A DNA stretch of 64,000 bases from Litorimonas taeanensis (lineage in GTDB: Bacteria > Pseudomonadota > Alphaproteobacteria > Caulobacterales > Maricaulaceae), in assembly GCF_003634015.1 (NCBI RefSeq), contig NZ_RBII01000002.1, positions 833,597 to 897,596 of the forward strand. Reading direction: 5' to 3'. Shown here piece by piece: positions 7,874 through 15,601 of this stretch. The stretch's first letter is position 1. Every line of letters starts with the position of its first letter. The position numbers were made by a program, and so were the translations under genes. The notes below the pieces were generated by a model. That model was given only the letters and a program-made list of their open reading frames with translations, ran no database searches and was not told the origin of the DNA.

Positions 7874-8596
7874 TTATTCAGTTTCAACCTTTTCAGGGGT
7901 CATCTCAGTTTCCACTTCGATGTCCGTGTCTGTTTCAATCGTCGTCTCAGCGTCGATATCAGAGTCTAGATCGTCTGAAAGTTCCTCAGTATTTTCTCTG
8001 AGATTTTCATTCCATTCTTCAGCTTCATCTGTGACTTCATCTGCCCATTCATCGGCTGTATCTGTGGCCTCATCCGTCCACTCTTCAGCTGTATCAGCAG
8101 CGTCTTCAGTCCATTCTTCAGTGTTTTCAGCGGCCTCATCAGACCATTCGTCTAGTGACTCGCTGGCTGAATCATCCCAGCCATCATCAGAAAGATCTGC
8201 GGCAGGCTCTTCAACATCAACAGGCTCTTCCACAACAATACCCGTAGCCACTTCGCCCATCACGGCAGAAGGTTCGACCGGCATAATCACTGTATTGCCG
8301 CCTTGCTGTGTATTAATTTCACCTTGTACGGCAAAAGAGGCTGCATATTGGCTTTGGTTAAAGGTTTGCTCACCACCAGAAATCACGTTGAATTGACGCA
8401 TAGCGGCTTCGATAGATTGACCGCGCATTTCGGCGTCTTTTGCATATTCAGAAAAATTCACTTGGCCATTTGCATCGACATCAAGTGATGCGAAAGGAGA
8501 TGGGGCGTCTTGTGCATGTGCAATGCCCATACTCATGGCTGAACCCAATAGGGCTGCTGTTAAAAACGAAGTCGTTGTTTTTTTAAAATTGGTCAT
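7874..8596 (-). CDS. Secreted acidic protein with one EF-hand loop and six 11-residue repeats
   Basis: 240 residues, signal peptide about 1-28 (cleavage after IAHA). Residues 39-50, DVDANGQVNFSE, fit a canonical EF-hand loop with acidic or oxygen ligands at positions 1, 3, 5 and 12, so Ca2+ binding is likely. After a linker, residues 143-208 contain six consecutive 11-residue units of the type (E/D)Axx(T)A-EEW-x-(E/D), then a Glu/Asp/Thr tail. An 11-residue period suits an amphipathic right-handed coiled helix with Trp on one face. The whole mature protein is strongly acidic. AAGGT precedes the ATG. Function unknown; perhaps a periplasmic cation buffer or surface spacer. Confidence 0.75.
   Translation of the reverse strand: MTNFKKTTTSFLTAALLGSAMSMGIAHAQDAPSPFASLDVDANGQVNFSEYAKDAEMRGQSIEAAMRQFNVISGGEQTFNQSQYAASFAVQGEINTQQGGNTVIMPVEPSAVMGEVATGIVVEEPVDVEEPAADLSDDGWDDSASESLDEWSDEAAENTEEWTEDAADTAEEWTDEATDTADEWADEVTDEAEEWNENLRENTEELSDDLDSDIDAETTIETDTDIEVETEMTPEKVETE
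7973..8170 (-). repeat. Six tandem 33-bp units in the acidic protein gene
   Basis: The units encode residues 143-153, 154-164, 165-175, 176-186, 187-197 and 198-208 of the acidic protein. Each has a Trp (Leu in the last) at position 9 preceded by acidic residues. The DNA units differ at many bases but stay in frame with no insertions, so selection keeps the 11-residue period. Confidence 0.8.
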
Positions 8597-8760
8597 AATT
8601 ATACCTTTCTTTCAAAATGGGCCGAGTTGATCGACGCATGAAAGATAAATGCTTAGGCCGCCAAAATGTTGCGTTACAAAACTGAAACGCTTGTGGCCGA
8701 AATGTGGCAAAACGGCTAAATTATTGAAAAGGCTTGGTTTATAAGCTCTATTTTATATAA

Positions 8761-9906
8761 TTATTCCAATATATCTGTTTGGAACAATGTGACTCGCAGG
8801 CCGCCATGCGCAATGGGGGCGTCTGTTGGCCGCCATGGCAGCTCCGTGGCCTGCGCTAATCCGTTATCTGATGTGACCATACCGACGCGCCAGCCCGTAA
8901 ACTCGCGGCGCATAACGTCGCCAAAGGATCTATAGAGGGCAAAGAGATCTTTTTTCTTGCCTATTCGCGCCCCATAAGGTGGGTTGACCATGACAAGTCC
9001 CGCGGGGCCTTCAGGTCGTTTAAGCTTTATCAGAGGCGTAGGCGTGAAGTGACATAATGTGTCTACACCCGCTCGCTGGGCGTTCTCTTGGGCAAAGCCA
9101 ATCACTTTGACATTTCTATCCGACCCGTAAAAGCGATAGGGGCTGTCTTGGCTTTTCCAAGCTTGGCGGAGAGCCTGTACGGCCTGAGCATCATAGGTTG
9201 CCAGTTTTTCAAAGGCGAAAGCGCGGTTGCGTCCAGCCAGTTTATTTTGGGCTATTTCAGCGGCTTCAATTAAAATTGTGCCAGAGCCACACATGGGGTC
9301 CAAGACAGGCTCATTTCCTGTATAGCCACAACCCCGCAGCAGTAAGGCCGCCATGGTTTCCCGTAAGGGGGCTTTACCCATGGCCTGTTTATATCCGCGT
9401 TTATGCAAACCGACTCCAGAAGTATCGACAGAGAAGCGGACATTATTATCGTCAATCCGCGTTTTGATAAGAATCTCTGCCTCTTCCATAGAGCTGGCGA
9501 TCTCTGCGCCAAATTCTTCGGCAATCGCGCGCTCTATGCGCTCTATTGCGGCGCCTGCATGATAAATTTTTGATTTCCGATTTGTGACAACTTCGACTTT
9601 GACCATATGGCCCGGCATTAGAATTTCATTCCATGGAAAACGCCGCGCGCGTTTGTCGAGCTGTGCTAAATGAAAGGCCCGAAATTCGCCAATACGGGCC
9701 AGAACTTTGGAGGCGCCGCGAAGGCTTAGATTCGCGCGCCAGACATCTGTCCAACTCCCCTGGATAAGGACGCCGCCGCCTATGGCTTTGGGCGCGTTAA
9801 AACCTGCGGCTTTCACCTCGGATAACAGATAGGGTTCTAGACCCGGAGCTGTCCCTAAGAAAATTTCAAAAGTGTCTGATTGCGGCATGTTTTCCGAAGA
9901 CGGCAT
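8761..9906 (-). CDS. rlmL: THUMP-domain class I RNA methyltransferase (RlmL-type, N2-guanine)
   Basis: 381 residues: an N-terminal ferredoxin-like/THUMP RNA-binding part (about 10-160, with EIFLGTAPGLEPYLLSEVKA) and a Rossmann methyltransferase part with the SAM loop DPMCGSGTILIEAA and the catalytic NPPYG (in VMVNPPYGARIG). This combination matches the N-terminal half of E. coli RlmKL, which makes m2G2445 in 23S rRNA; the fused RlmK half is absent. Target is inferred from the family. A second ATG 18 bases in is equally possible. It lies about 100 bases downstream of the xylanase on the same strand but is functionally unrelated. Confidence 0.85.
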   Translation of the reverse strand: MPSSENMPQSDTFEIFLGTAPGLEPYLLSEVKAAGFNAPKAIGGGVLIQGSWTDVWRANLSLRGASKVLARIGEFRAFHLAQLDKRARRFPWNEILMPGHMVKVEVVTNRKSKIYHAGAAIERIERAIAEEFGAEIASSMEEAEILIKTRIDDNNVRFSVDTSGVGLHKRGYKQAMGKAPLRETMAALLLRGCGYTGNEPVLDPMCGSGTILIEAAEIAQNKLAGRNRAFAFEKLATYDAQAVQALRQAWKSQDSPYRFYGSDRNVKVIGFAQENAQRAGVDTLCHFTPTPLIKLKRPEGPAGLVMVNPPYGARIGKKKDLFALYRSFGDVMRREFTGWRVGMVTSDNGLAQATELPWRPTDAPIAHGGLRVTLFQTDILE

Positions 9907-10007
9907 GGCGCCGCTCGTCCCTATGGTTCGGGCCGAGCTTTGCCATATATCGCTCTGTGATAATAGAGGCTTTTCCGCAGGGTTTCAGTAACCCATTTTT
10001 GAGGGCC

Positions 10008-11189
10008 TTATATTTGGTAATTTGGCTCAATAATGGCGCGAAGCGCTTTTTTAGCCTGTCGGCTACGATCATATAGTAGCGGTGCATTGGTTCGATCGAC
10101 GGGGTAATAATTAAGCCATGTCTGTTCATCAGAGATACCCCACACTGTCACCGAGGATAGGCTAGGGCGTGTTGTAAACCCTGCATAAAGCGCTCTGTAC
10201 TTTTCGGCCTGATCGTCAAGCGCGCTTTGCGGAATATTATTTCCGTAATCGGCCGAGCATCCCGTTTGATTTTCAAAACATGAAGCTGGGTCATTATATA
10301 TAGAAATATCCAGTTCTGTAATATGGTTTTCCAAGCCCAAGAATTGATTATCCACGGCGTCTATAGCTGCAAAGACATCGCTTACAGGGGTTGAGGCCTG
10401 AATGTGCATTTGATGACCCACGCCGTCCAAAGGAATATTGCGCGCCTGCAAATCAGATATAACGGTCAATAGTCTTTCCCGTTTCGCACTCAGTTCTGTG
10501 CTATAGTCATTTATAAATAATAGGGCGTCAGGGTCGGCTTTACGGGCGGCTTGAAACGCCCAGTCAATATAGTCTGGGCCGCCTGCGGCGCGATACCAAT
10601 TAGAATCGCGATAAGGCGCGGTGGCGCCATCACCGTCAGAGATGACTTCATTCACAACATCCCAAGCATAAATCTTGCCTTTGAAATGGGTGACGACCGC
10701 TGTGATATAATCTTCGAGGGTTTTGCGAACCTGTGCAGGCGTACCCTCGAAAAAATAATCCGGCGTTGCGCGGTGCCATAGTAGGGTGTGCCCTCGCAAT
10801 TGAATGTTATTAGCTTCGGCAAAGGCTAATAATTTGTCGGCCTCTTCAAACGTATAATTTCCCTTTGTCGGTGCAAGAGCGTCTGGCTTCATGAGGTTTT
10901 CAGCCGTAATCGAATTAAATTGCGATTGTAATATGGCGGCGTCTGCCGAGCCATTAGCAATTTGTTCTGTACCAATGGCGGCGCCAACCAAGAATTTATT
11001 TTCAAATGTATTTTTAAACGCGCCATCCGCAGGCACATATGCCTCAGGCGGGGGAGGAGGGGGCGGCGGAGGCGGTGGCGGAGATACAGATATAGTAGAG
11101 CGCGTAGAGCTCGCCCCGCCGCAAGCGGTGGCTAGTAAACTGACCCCGCCAGCTATTAATTTCAGTCGTGACCTCGCATTAAATTCCAT
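10008..11189 (-). CDS. GH10 endo-1,4-beta-xylanase, lipoprotein with polyproline linker
   Basis: Glycoside hydrolase family 10 enzyme that cuts xylan internally. Features in order: lipoprotein-type signal ending ATAC (Cys23), Ser/Thr stretch, a run of 12 prolines (37-48), then the (beta/alpha)8 catalytic domain. GH10 landmarks are all present: FNSITAENLMKPDAL, RGHTLLWH, acid/base Glu181 in WDVVNEV, INDYSTE, GHQMHIQ, nucleophile Glu292 in ITELDIS and WGISDEQTWL. The lipid anchor plus rigid proline spacer should hold the catalytic domain away from a membrane. AAGGGGAG lies before the ATG and a strong palindrome 45 bases upstream suggests sugar-responsive control. No other xylan genes are in the window. 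Confidence 0.95.
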   Translation of the reverse strand: MEFNARSRLKLIAGGVSLLATACGGASSTRSTISVSPPPPPPPPPPPPEAYVPADGAFKNTFENKFLVGAAIGTEQIANGSADAAILQSQFNSITAENLMKPDALAPTKGNYTFEEADKLLAFAEANNIQLRGHTLLWHRATPDYFFEGTPAQVRKTLEDYITAVVTHFKGKIYAWDVVNEVISDGDGATAPYRDSNWYRAAGGPDYIDWAFQAARKADPDALLFINDYSTELSAKRERLLTVISDLQARNIPLDGVGHQMHIQASTPVSDVFAAIDAVDNQFLGLENHITELDISIYNDPASCFENQTGCSADYGNNIPQSALDDQAEKYRALYAGFTTRPSLSSVTVWGISDEQTWLNYYPVDRTNAPLLYDRSRQAKKALRAIIEPNYQI

Positions 11190-11233
11190 GCTTCTCCCCT
11201 TAATAATGTGTTTTTGATAGGCGTGTTGTCAAT

Positions 11234-11253
11234 TTATGATAGCGCTATCATAA
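11234..11253. promoter_or_regulatory. 20-bp perfect palindrome, probable LacI-family operator
   Basis: TTATGATAGC followed by its exact complement GCTATCATAA, centred at 11243/11244. A palindrome with a central CpG of the form TGATAGC-GCTATCA is the classic operator shape for LacI/GalR-family repressors of sugar genes. It lies 45 bases upstream of the xylanase ATG, where it could block transcription. No LacI-type gene is in the window. Confidence 0.75.
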
Positions 11254-11364
11254 GTGCGGCATAACAAATAAAACTAGGATTTGGCAAGGGGTAAAACTGA
11301 AGAATAAAACGGATAGTCTGGGCTTAAGGCAGCCGGCTTCGTTAAACCCGCGATATAGCCCGTA

Positions 11365-11392
11365 TAAAAAAACCTCACCGATTGGGTGAGGC
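11365..11392 (-). terminator. Rho-independent terminator of the sigma-54 regulator gene
   Basis: Read on the minus strand: CCTCACC, 5-base loop, GGTGAGG, then seven Ts (11366-11372). It sits 38 bases past the stop of the 11430-12887 gene and insulates the xylanase promoter. Confidence 0.88.
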
Positions 11393-11429
11393 TTTATTTA
11401 AATATAGAGGATAACCAAGTTTGTCAGCG

Positions 11430-12887
11430 TTAGGCTGTCCTGACATTATCGACGTCTAAGGCGTGTTCGCGGACTTTACGATAAAGCGTTGACCGCCCAA
11501 TACCGAGTCGACGAGCGACCTCAGACATATGCCCTGAATAGTTTTCGATAGCGAATTGAATGAGATCACGCTCAATATCTTCTAAGGTGCGTAAATGCCC
11601 TTCGCGGTCCAAGACGGATACGGCATTATCATGCACGGCATCATCGCTGACCTCGCTAGAGATAAGGCCGTCCAAGTCAGACTTGCTCTCGTTCGTCATT
11701 ACCGGGTTCATGCCTGAAATTTGCGGGAAGTCATGCGGCTTTAACATATGGCCGTCTGACAAAATCATGGCGCGGAAAATTGAATTTTCTAATTGGCGTA
11801 CATTGCCTTTCCACTCATAATTTTGGAGCATTTCAATGGTCTCGCGTTCTGCCCCTGAAATAGAGAGGCGTTCTTGAGCATTAAATCGCTTGATAAAATG
11901 ATCCGTCAGGGCAGGAATGTCTTCTCTGCGTTCCCGTAATGGTGGGACGGCGATAGGGAAAACATTTAAACGGTAATATAAATCTTCGCGGAAACGGCCT
12001 TCATTGACGGATTCTTGTAAATCACGATTGGTCGCGCTGATGATACGTACATCAACAGGCGTGGGTCGTTTGGATCCAATCGGATCGACTTCACCTTCTT
12101 GTAAAACCCGCAGCAGCTTAACTTGCATATCAAGGGGAAGCTCGCCAATTTCGTCTAAAAATAAGGTGCCCGTATGGGCTTCTTGGAATTTACCCAAATG
12201 CTTGCTGTTCGCCCCCGTAAAGGATCCTTTTTCATGCCCGAATAGAATACTCTCGACGAGATTTTCTGGGATAGCGCCGCAATTGACGGTGATGAAGGGC
12301 TTACCCGTCCGTTCTGATGCGCCTTGAATAGCGCGGGCAATGACTTCTTTACCCACGCCCGATTCACCGGTGATTAAAATCGGGATATTGGCTTTGGCCC
12401 CGCGTTCACCCATAGCCACCACAGTACGCATGCTGCCTGCATTTCCAATAAGGTCATTAAATTGCAAACTGCCTTCGGAGGTCTTTTTAAGCCGCGTCAC
12501 TTCTTTGACCAGAGTTTTCATTTCCAAGGCATTACGAATAGACACGATAATGCGCTCTGGGCTGGCAGGTTTAACAATGAAGTCACGCGCCCCAGATTTC
12601 ATTGCCTTGACCACAGCCTCAATCGAGCCTTTTCCTGTTAGGACTATGACAGGCAGGTCTGGGCGTTTTGTTTGAAGGTCTGCCAAGGTTTCCATACCGT
12701 CCCGACCCGGCATGACCAAGTCCAAGAGCATGACATTGACTTTCTCGCTGTCGGGGCCGAGCGCGATTTCAAGCGCTGTGTCGCCATTATCGGCCTGTAG
12801 AGTAGAAAACCCGCTTTTCTCAACAACGGCCTGTAATAGGCGGCGTTGTGTTGGGTCATCATCAACGATTAAAACAGTTTTAGACAT
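11430..12887 (-). CDS. tacA: Sigma-54-dependent response regulator, TacA-like
   Basis: 485 residues in NtrC order: receiver (1-120; acidic LIVDDDPTQ, phosphoacceptor D in VMLLDLVMPGRDG, K in FIVKPAS), AAA+ domain (about 145-380; Walker A GESGVGKE, sigma-54-contact loop GSFTGA, Walker B TLFLDEIGEL, R-finger segment FREDLYYRL) and a C-terminal Fis-type helix-turn-helix (EVARRLGIGRSTLYRKVREH). It should activate sigma-54 promoters when phosphorylated. Length, domain make-up and a perfect CtrA box about 110 bases upstream match Caulobacter TacA, which CtrA switches on and which acts in the ShkA-ShpA phosphorelay for polar/stalk genes. Naming is inference; no kinase gene is adjacent. Confidence 0.8.
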   Translation of the reverse strand: MSKTVLIVDDDPTQRRLLQAVVEKSGFSTLQADNGDTALEIALGPDSEKVNVMLLDLVMPGRDGMETLADLQTKRPDLPVIVLTGKGSIEAVVKAMKSGARDFIVKPASPERIIVSIRNALEMKTLVKEVTRLKKTSEGSLQFNDLIGNAGSMRTVVAMGERGAKANIPILITGESGVGKEVIARAIQGASERTGKPFITVNCGAIPENLVESILFGHEKGSFTGANSKHLGKFQEAHTGTLFLDEIGELPLDMQVKLLRVLQEGEVDPIGSKRPTPVDVRIISATNRDLQESVNEGRFREDLYYRLNVFPIAVPPLRERREDIPALTDHFIKRFNAQERLSISGAERETIEMLQNYEWKGNVRQLENSIFRAMILSDGHMLKPHDFPQISGMNPVMTNESKSDLDGLISSEVSDDAVHDNAVSVLDREGHLRTLEDIERDLIQFAIENYSGHMSEVARRLGIGRSTLYRKVREHALDVDNVRTA

Positions 12888-12995
12888 ATATTCACCTCTT
12901 CGCCCGTCGCTTCGTCACTTCGCGGAAAATGACGGTTTCGGGTCGTTGCGTCACAATATGGGACATACAGGTAAATTTTGGGGCAAAAGACGAGG

Positions 12996-13010
12996 TTAAC
13001 AGGACGTTAA
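12996..13010 (-). promoter_or_regulatory. CtrA-binding box (TTAA-N7-TTAAC)
   Basis: On the minus strand the bases read TTAACGTCCTGTTAAC, an exact match to the full CtrA consensus TTAA-N7-TTAAC; the core is symmetric, so it also reads as TTAA-N7-TTAA on the plus strand. It lies about 110 bases upstream of the TacA-like gene and about 140 upstream of the divergent oxidase subunit IV gene. Placement fits CtrA activation of the minus-strand gene. Confidence 0.7.
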
Positions 13011-13150
13011 ATCTCTGAATGACCACTATTCATCTCAAAAACGCAAAAATTTGTCTTTTTTGGGCTTTGGAGGCGATGCCGCTATTGTCGGCTGAACCGT
13101 GCCATGATAGCTAAACCCCACTTTCGACCTGAGATATTTAAGGAAAAAAA

Positions 13151-13453
13151 ATGGCGGCCGGATCTTCTAATTATACCCGTGGTGAGATGGATGTAGACTC
13201 ACAATCTCGTAGTTTTGGCGGCTTTATGGGCCTAACGAAATATGGCGGTACGGCTGTGGCGTTAATCGTCTTAATGCCAACACTTGTTTTCGCAGCCGGT
13301 ATGGCTTGGCTCCCTGCGCTAATCGCTACGATTGTTCTAGGCGTCATTATTGGGGCCGTTCTGAAATTAAAGGGCCTGTATTATGTCTCTCTAATCGGGA
13401 CTTCAGTTTTTGTTGCCATCATATGTGTCTTACTATCCCTGCTCGCAGGCTAA
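13151..13453 (+). CDS. aa3-type cytochrome c oxidase subunit IV
   Basis: 100-residue membrane protein. The N-terminus YTRGEMDVDSQSRSFGGF matches the bacterial aa3 oxidase subunit IV family (xxYxxGEMDIxxQxxTFxGF), followed by a single helix in most members; here three hydrophobic stretches (about 32-50, 52-70, 76-98) make it longer than the usual 50-70 residues. AAGGA precedes the ATG. It lies 71 bases before pntAA, an arrangement common in alphaproteobacteria, so it may be co-transcribed with the transhydrogenase. Confidence 0.75.
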   Translation: MAAGSSNYTRGEMDVDSQSRSFGGFMGLTKYGGTAVALIVLMPTLVFAAGMAWLPALIATIVLGVIIGAVLKLKGLYYVSLIGTSVFVAIICVLLSLLAG

Positions 13454-13524
13454 GTTTGGTTATTAATGCTATCTAGGCGGCCTAGTGCCGCTCACCCTGA
13501 TGAGGGTAAAGAAGGGGAATTACT

Positions 13525-14655
13525 TTGCATATTGCTGTTATCAAAGATGCAGGACCAGCCGAGCATCGCGTCGCCGCAACACCTGAGACGGTAAAGGGCT
13601 ATGTAAAGTCTGGACATAGTGTCAGCGTCACAAAGGGCGCTGGCCAAGATGCCAATTACTCTGATGCTGATTATAAAGAGGCCGGCGCGAAAATCGCGAC
13701 CAGCAATGCGACTTGCGTGAAATCGGCTGATATCGTTTTCTCAATCACGGGCGGGGATGCCAAACTCGTCGCGGGCCTTAAAAAAGGGGCAGGCATTACA
13801 GGATTGATGAATCCAACAGATAACCCAAAATATGCAGAAGCTTGCGCCAAGGCGGGTGTCACGGCTTTTGCTTTGGAATATATTCCGCGTATTTCTCGCG
13901 CTCAGTCTATGGATGTTTTGTCATCACAGTCAAACCTTGCGGGTTATCGCGCCGTCGTCGAAGGCGCGGGTCTTTATGGCCGCGCTATGCCAATGATGAT
14001 GACAGCGGCGGGAACTGTGGCTCCAGCCAAAGTCTTTATTATGGGCGTCGGTGTTGCAGGGCTTCAGGCTATTGCAACGGCGCGCCGTCTTGGCGCTGTG
14101 ACAACGGCTACAGATGTTCGTCCGGCGACAAAGGAACAAGTGGCGTCTTTGGGCGCTAAATTCATTGCCGTTGAAAATGAAGAATTCAAAGCGGCTGAAA
14201 CAGCCGGGGGCTATGCCAAGCAAATGTCGCCTGAATATCAAAAGCTTCAAGCGGAATTAACGGCAAGCCATGTAGCGAAACAAGATATTGTTATTACGAC
14301 AGCCCTTATCCCTGGACGTCCTGCCCCTAAGCTCGTGAGCAAAGACATGCTGGCGAATATGCGTCCGGGCTCTGTCCTTGTTGACCTAGCGGTAGAACGC
14401 GGCGGCAATGTAGAAGGCGCGAAAAAAGGCGAAATCGTTACGACAAAAAATGGCGTCCAAATTGTGGGGCACTTAAATTGGCCTTCACGTATGGCCTCTG
14501 ATGCCTCTGCTATGTTTGCCAAGAACTTAAAAGCCTTCTTGCCCTTAATTACATCCGAAGATGGTCAATACGCACCGGATTGGGAAGACGATATTATTAA
14601 GGGCTGCGCGCTGACGAAAGACGGCGAAGTCATTCACGAAAGATTATTGGGGTAG
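13525..14655 (+). CDS. pntAA: NAD(P) transhydrogenase alpha subunit part 1 (PntAA, NAD-binding)
   Basis: 376 residues, domain I of the proton-translocating transhydrogenase, which moves hydride between NADH and NADP+ at the membrane. The N-terminal alanine dehydrogenase-like fold is recognised by EHRVAATPETVKGY and the NAD-binding Rossmann loop VFIMGVGVAGLQAIATARRLGA, with the mobile-loop region after LGAKFIAVE. It starts with TTG (MHIAVIKDAG), supported by AAGGGGA upstream and by family starts. Followed by pntAB after 6 bases. Confidence 0.95.
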   Translation: MHIAVIKDAGPAEHRVAATPETVKGYVKSGHSVSVTKGAGQDANYSDADYKEAGAKIATSNATCVKSADIVFSITGGDAKLVAGLKKGAGITGLMNPTDNPKYAEACAKAGVTAFALEYIPRISRAQSMDVLSSQSNLAGYRAVVEGAGLYGRAMPMMMTAAGTVAPAKVFIMGVGVAGLQAIATARRLGAVTTATDVRPATKEQVASLGAKFIAVENEEFKAAETAGGYAKQMSPEYQKLQAELTASHVAKQDIVITTALIPGRPAPKLVSKDMLANMRPGSVLVDLAVERGGNVEGAKKGEIVTTKNGVQIVGHLNWPSRMASDASAMFAKNLKAFLPLITSEDGQYAPDWEDDIIKGCALTKDGEVIHERLLG

Positions 14656-14661
14656 ATCATT

Positions 14662-14991
14662 ATGAGCGCAATGTTAATTATGGCCGGCGGCGCCGCAGTC
14701 AGTCCGCTAGTCTTTCAACTTACAATTTTCGTCTTGGCAATTTTTGTCGGTTATTACGTCGTATGGTCAGTCACGCCGGCGCTTCACACACCATTAATGG
14801 CTGTGACGAATGCGATTTCATCCGTGATTATCGTGGGGGCCTTGATTGCGGTTGCCGCAGGGACGCATGGCGGTTCATCCTTATCGACAGGCACAGGGGC
14901 TTTGGCGGTTGCGCTTTGCGCGGTGAATATCTTTGGCGGATTCCTCGTCACGCAGCGCATGCTCGCCATGTATAAGAAAAAGGCGAAATAA
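14662..14991 (+). CDS. pntAB: NAD(P) transhydrogenase alpha subunit part 2 (PntAB, membrane)
   Basis: 109 residues with three TM helices (about 17-36, 44-62, 76-96). It supplies the short first half of the membrane proton channel that, with the pntB membrane domain, forms domain II. Typical blocks are FVGYYVVWSVTPALHTPLMAVTNAISSVI and a GGFLVTQRMLAMYKKK end. It is 1 base from the next gene, so translation is likely coupled. Confidence 0.95.
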   Translation: MSAMLIMAGGAAVSPLVFQLTIFVLAIFVGYYVVWSVTPALHTPLMAVTNAISSVIIVGALIAVAAGTHGGSSLSTGTGALAVALCAVNIFGGFLVTQRMLAMYKKKAK

Positions 14992-14992
14992 T

Positions 14993-15601
14993 ATGGCGGC
15001 AAAATATATTTTATCAGCCGTTATTTCGGCCTCTATTCTCTCTCTCTCAGCCTGTAATAATGAGACGAAAACCGAAACCGAGGCCGCCGTAAAAACGGTA
15101 GAAACAGTACAAAGCGAAGCCAATAAGACAGCGCTGAAAACGCGGCTTGCGGCTTATGAAGACATTTTCGAGAGCGGGAATATCGGCGAAACTTATACCT
15201 TTATTCCGCCTGCCATGAAGGCGGCCATCACGGCCTCTACGGGACTATCCGAAGATGCGCTTCGCATAAATTTTGGCAAGCAGTGGTCAACGGCGCTAGA
15301 AACCGTTTCCATGGAAGAATTTACGTTTCAGGCTGATGCGGCAGAGATTCAAACCTCTCCGACAGAGCGGCGCTATGCCCTCATCCCGACAACGATAGTG
15401 ATGGGCGTTAATGCCAATCCTGACAAAGTCATCAAAACAGAATCTTCGACTCTGGCGCTCATGGATGGCGGCATTTGGTATTTTGCTCGCCTCGATGAAC
15501 CCGAAATGATTGATTTTCTTAAATATGCCTATCCAGATTTAGGGCTCATAAAACTGCCCGAAGCTGAGATGAAAATGATTGATAGAGAGACCGCACAATG
15601 A
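14993..15601 (+). CDS. Lipoprotein of unknown function inserted in the pnt operon
   Basis: 202 residues; lipobox SLSAC (Cys21) after a short signal, then a Glu/Thr/Lys-rich helix (22-55) and a compact domain with LAAYEDIFESGNIGETYTFI and 'GGIWYFARLDEPEMIDFLKYAYPDLGLIKLP'. The size and pattern resemble SnoaL/NTF2-like export domains, but I cannot assign a family. An in-frame upstream ATG (14933) lies within pntAB; 14993 is preferred because it exposes the signal. The stop overlaps the pntB start by 4 bases (ATGA), so it is a true operon member. Standard pnt operons lack this gene. Confidence 0.8.
   Translation: MAAKYILSAVISASILSLSACNNETKTETEAAVKTVETVQSEANKTALKTRLAAYEDIFESGNIGETYTFIPPAMKAAITASTGLSEDALRINFGKQWSTALETVSMEEFTFQADAAEIQTSPTERRYALIPTTIVMGVNANPDKVIKTESSTLALMDGGIWYFARLDEPEMIDFLKYAYPDLGLIKLPEAEMKMIDRETAQ

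Noticed and set aside
7920-8396. Ser/Val-rich open frame on the plus strand
   Set aside because: It is the antisense shadow of the acidic repeat gene; the Ser repeats mirror its Glu/Asp/Trp codons, and the minus-strand frame has a signal peptide and ribosome site.
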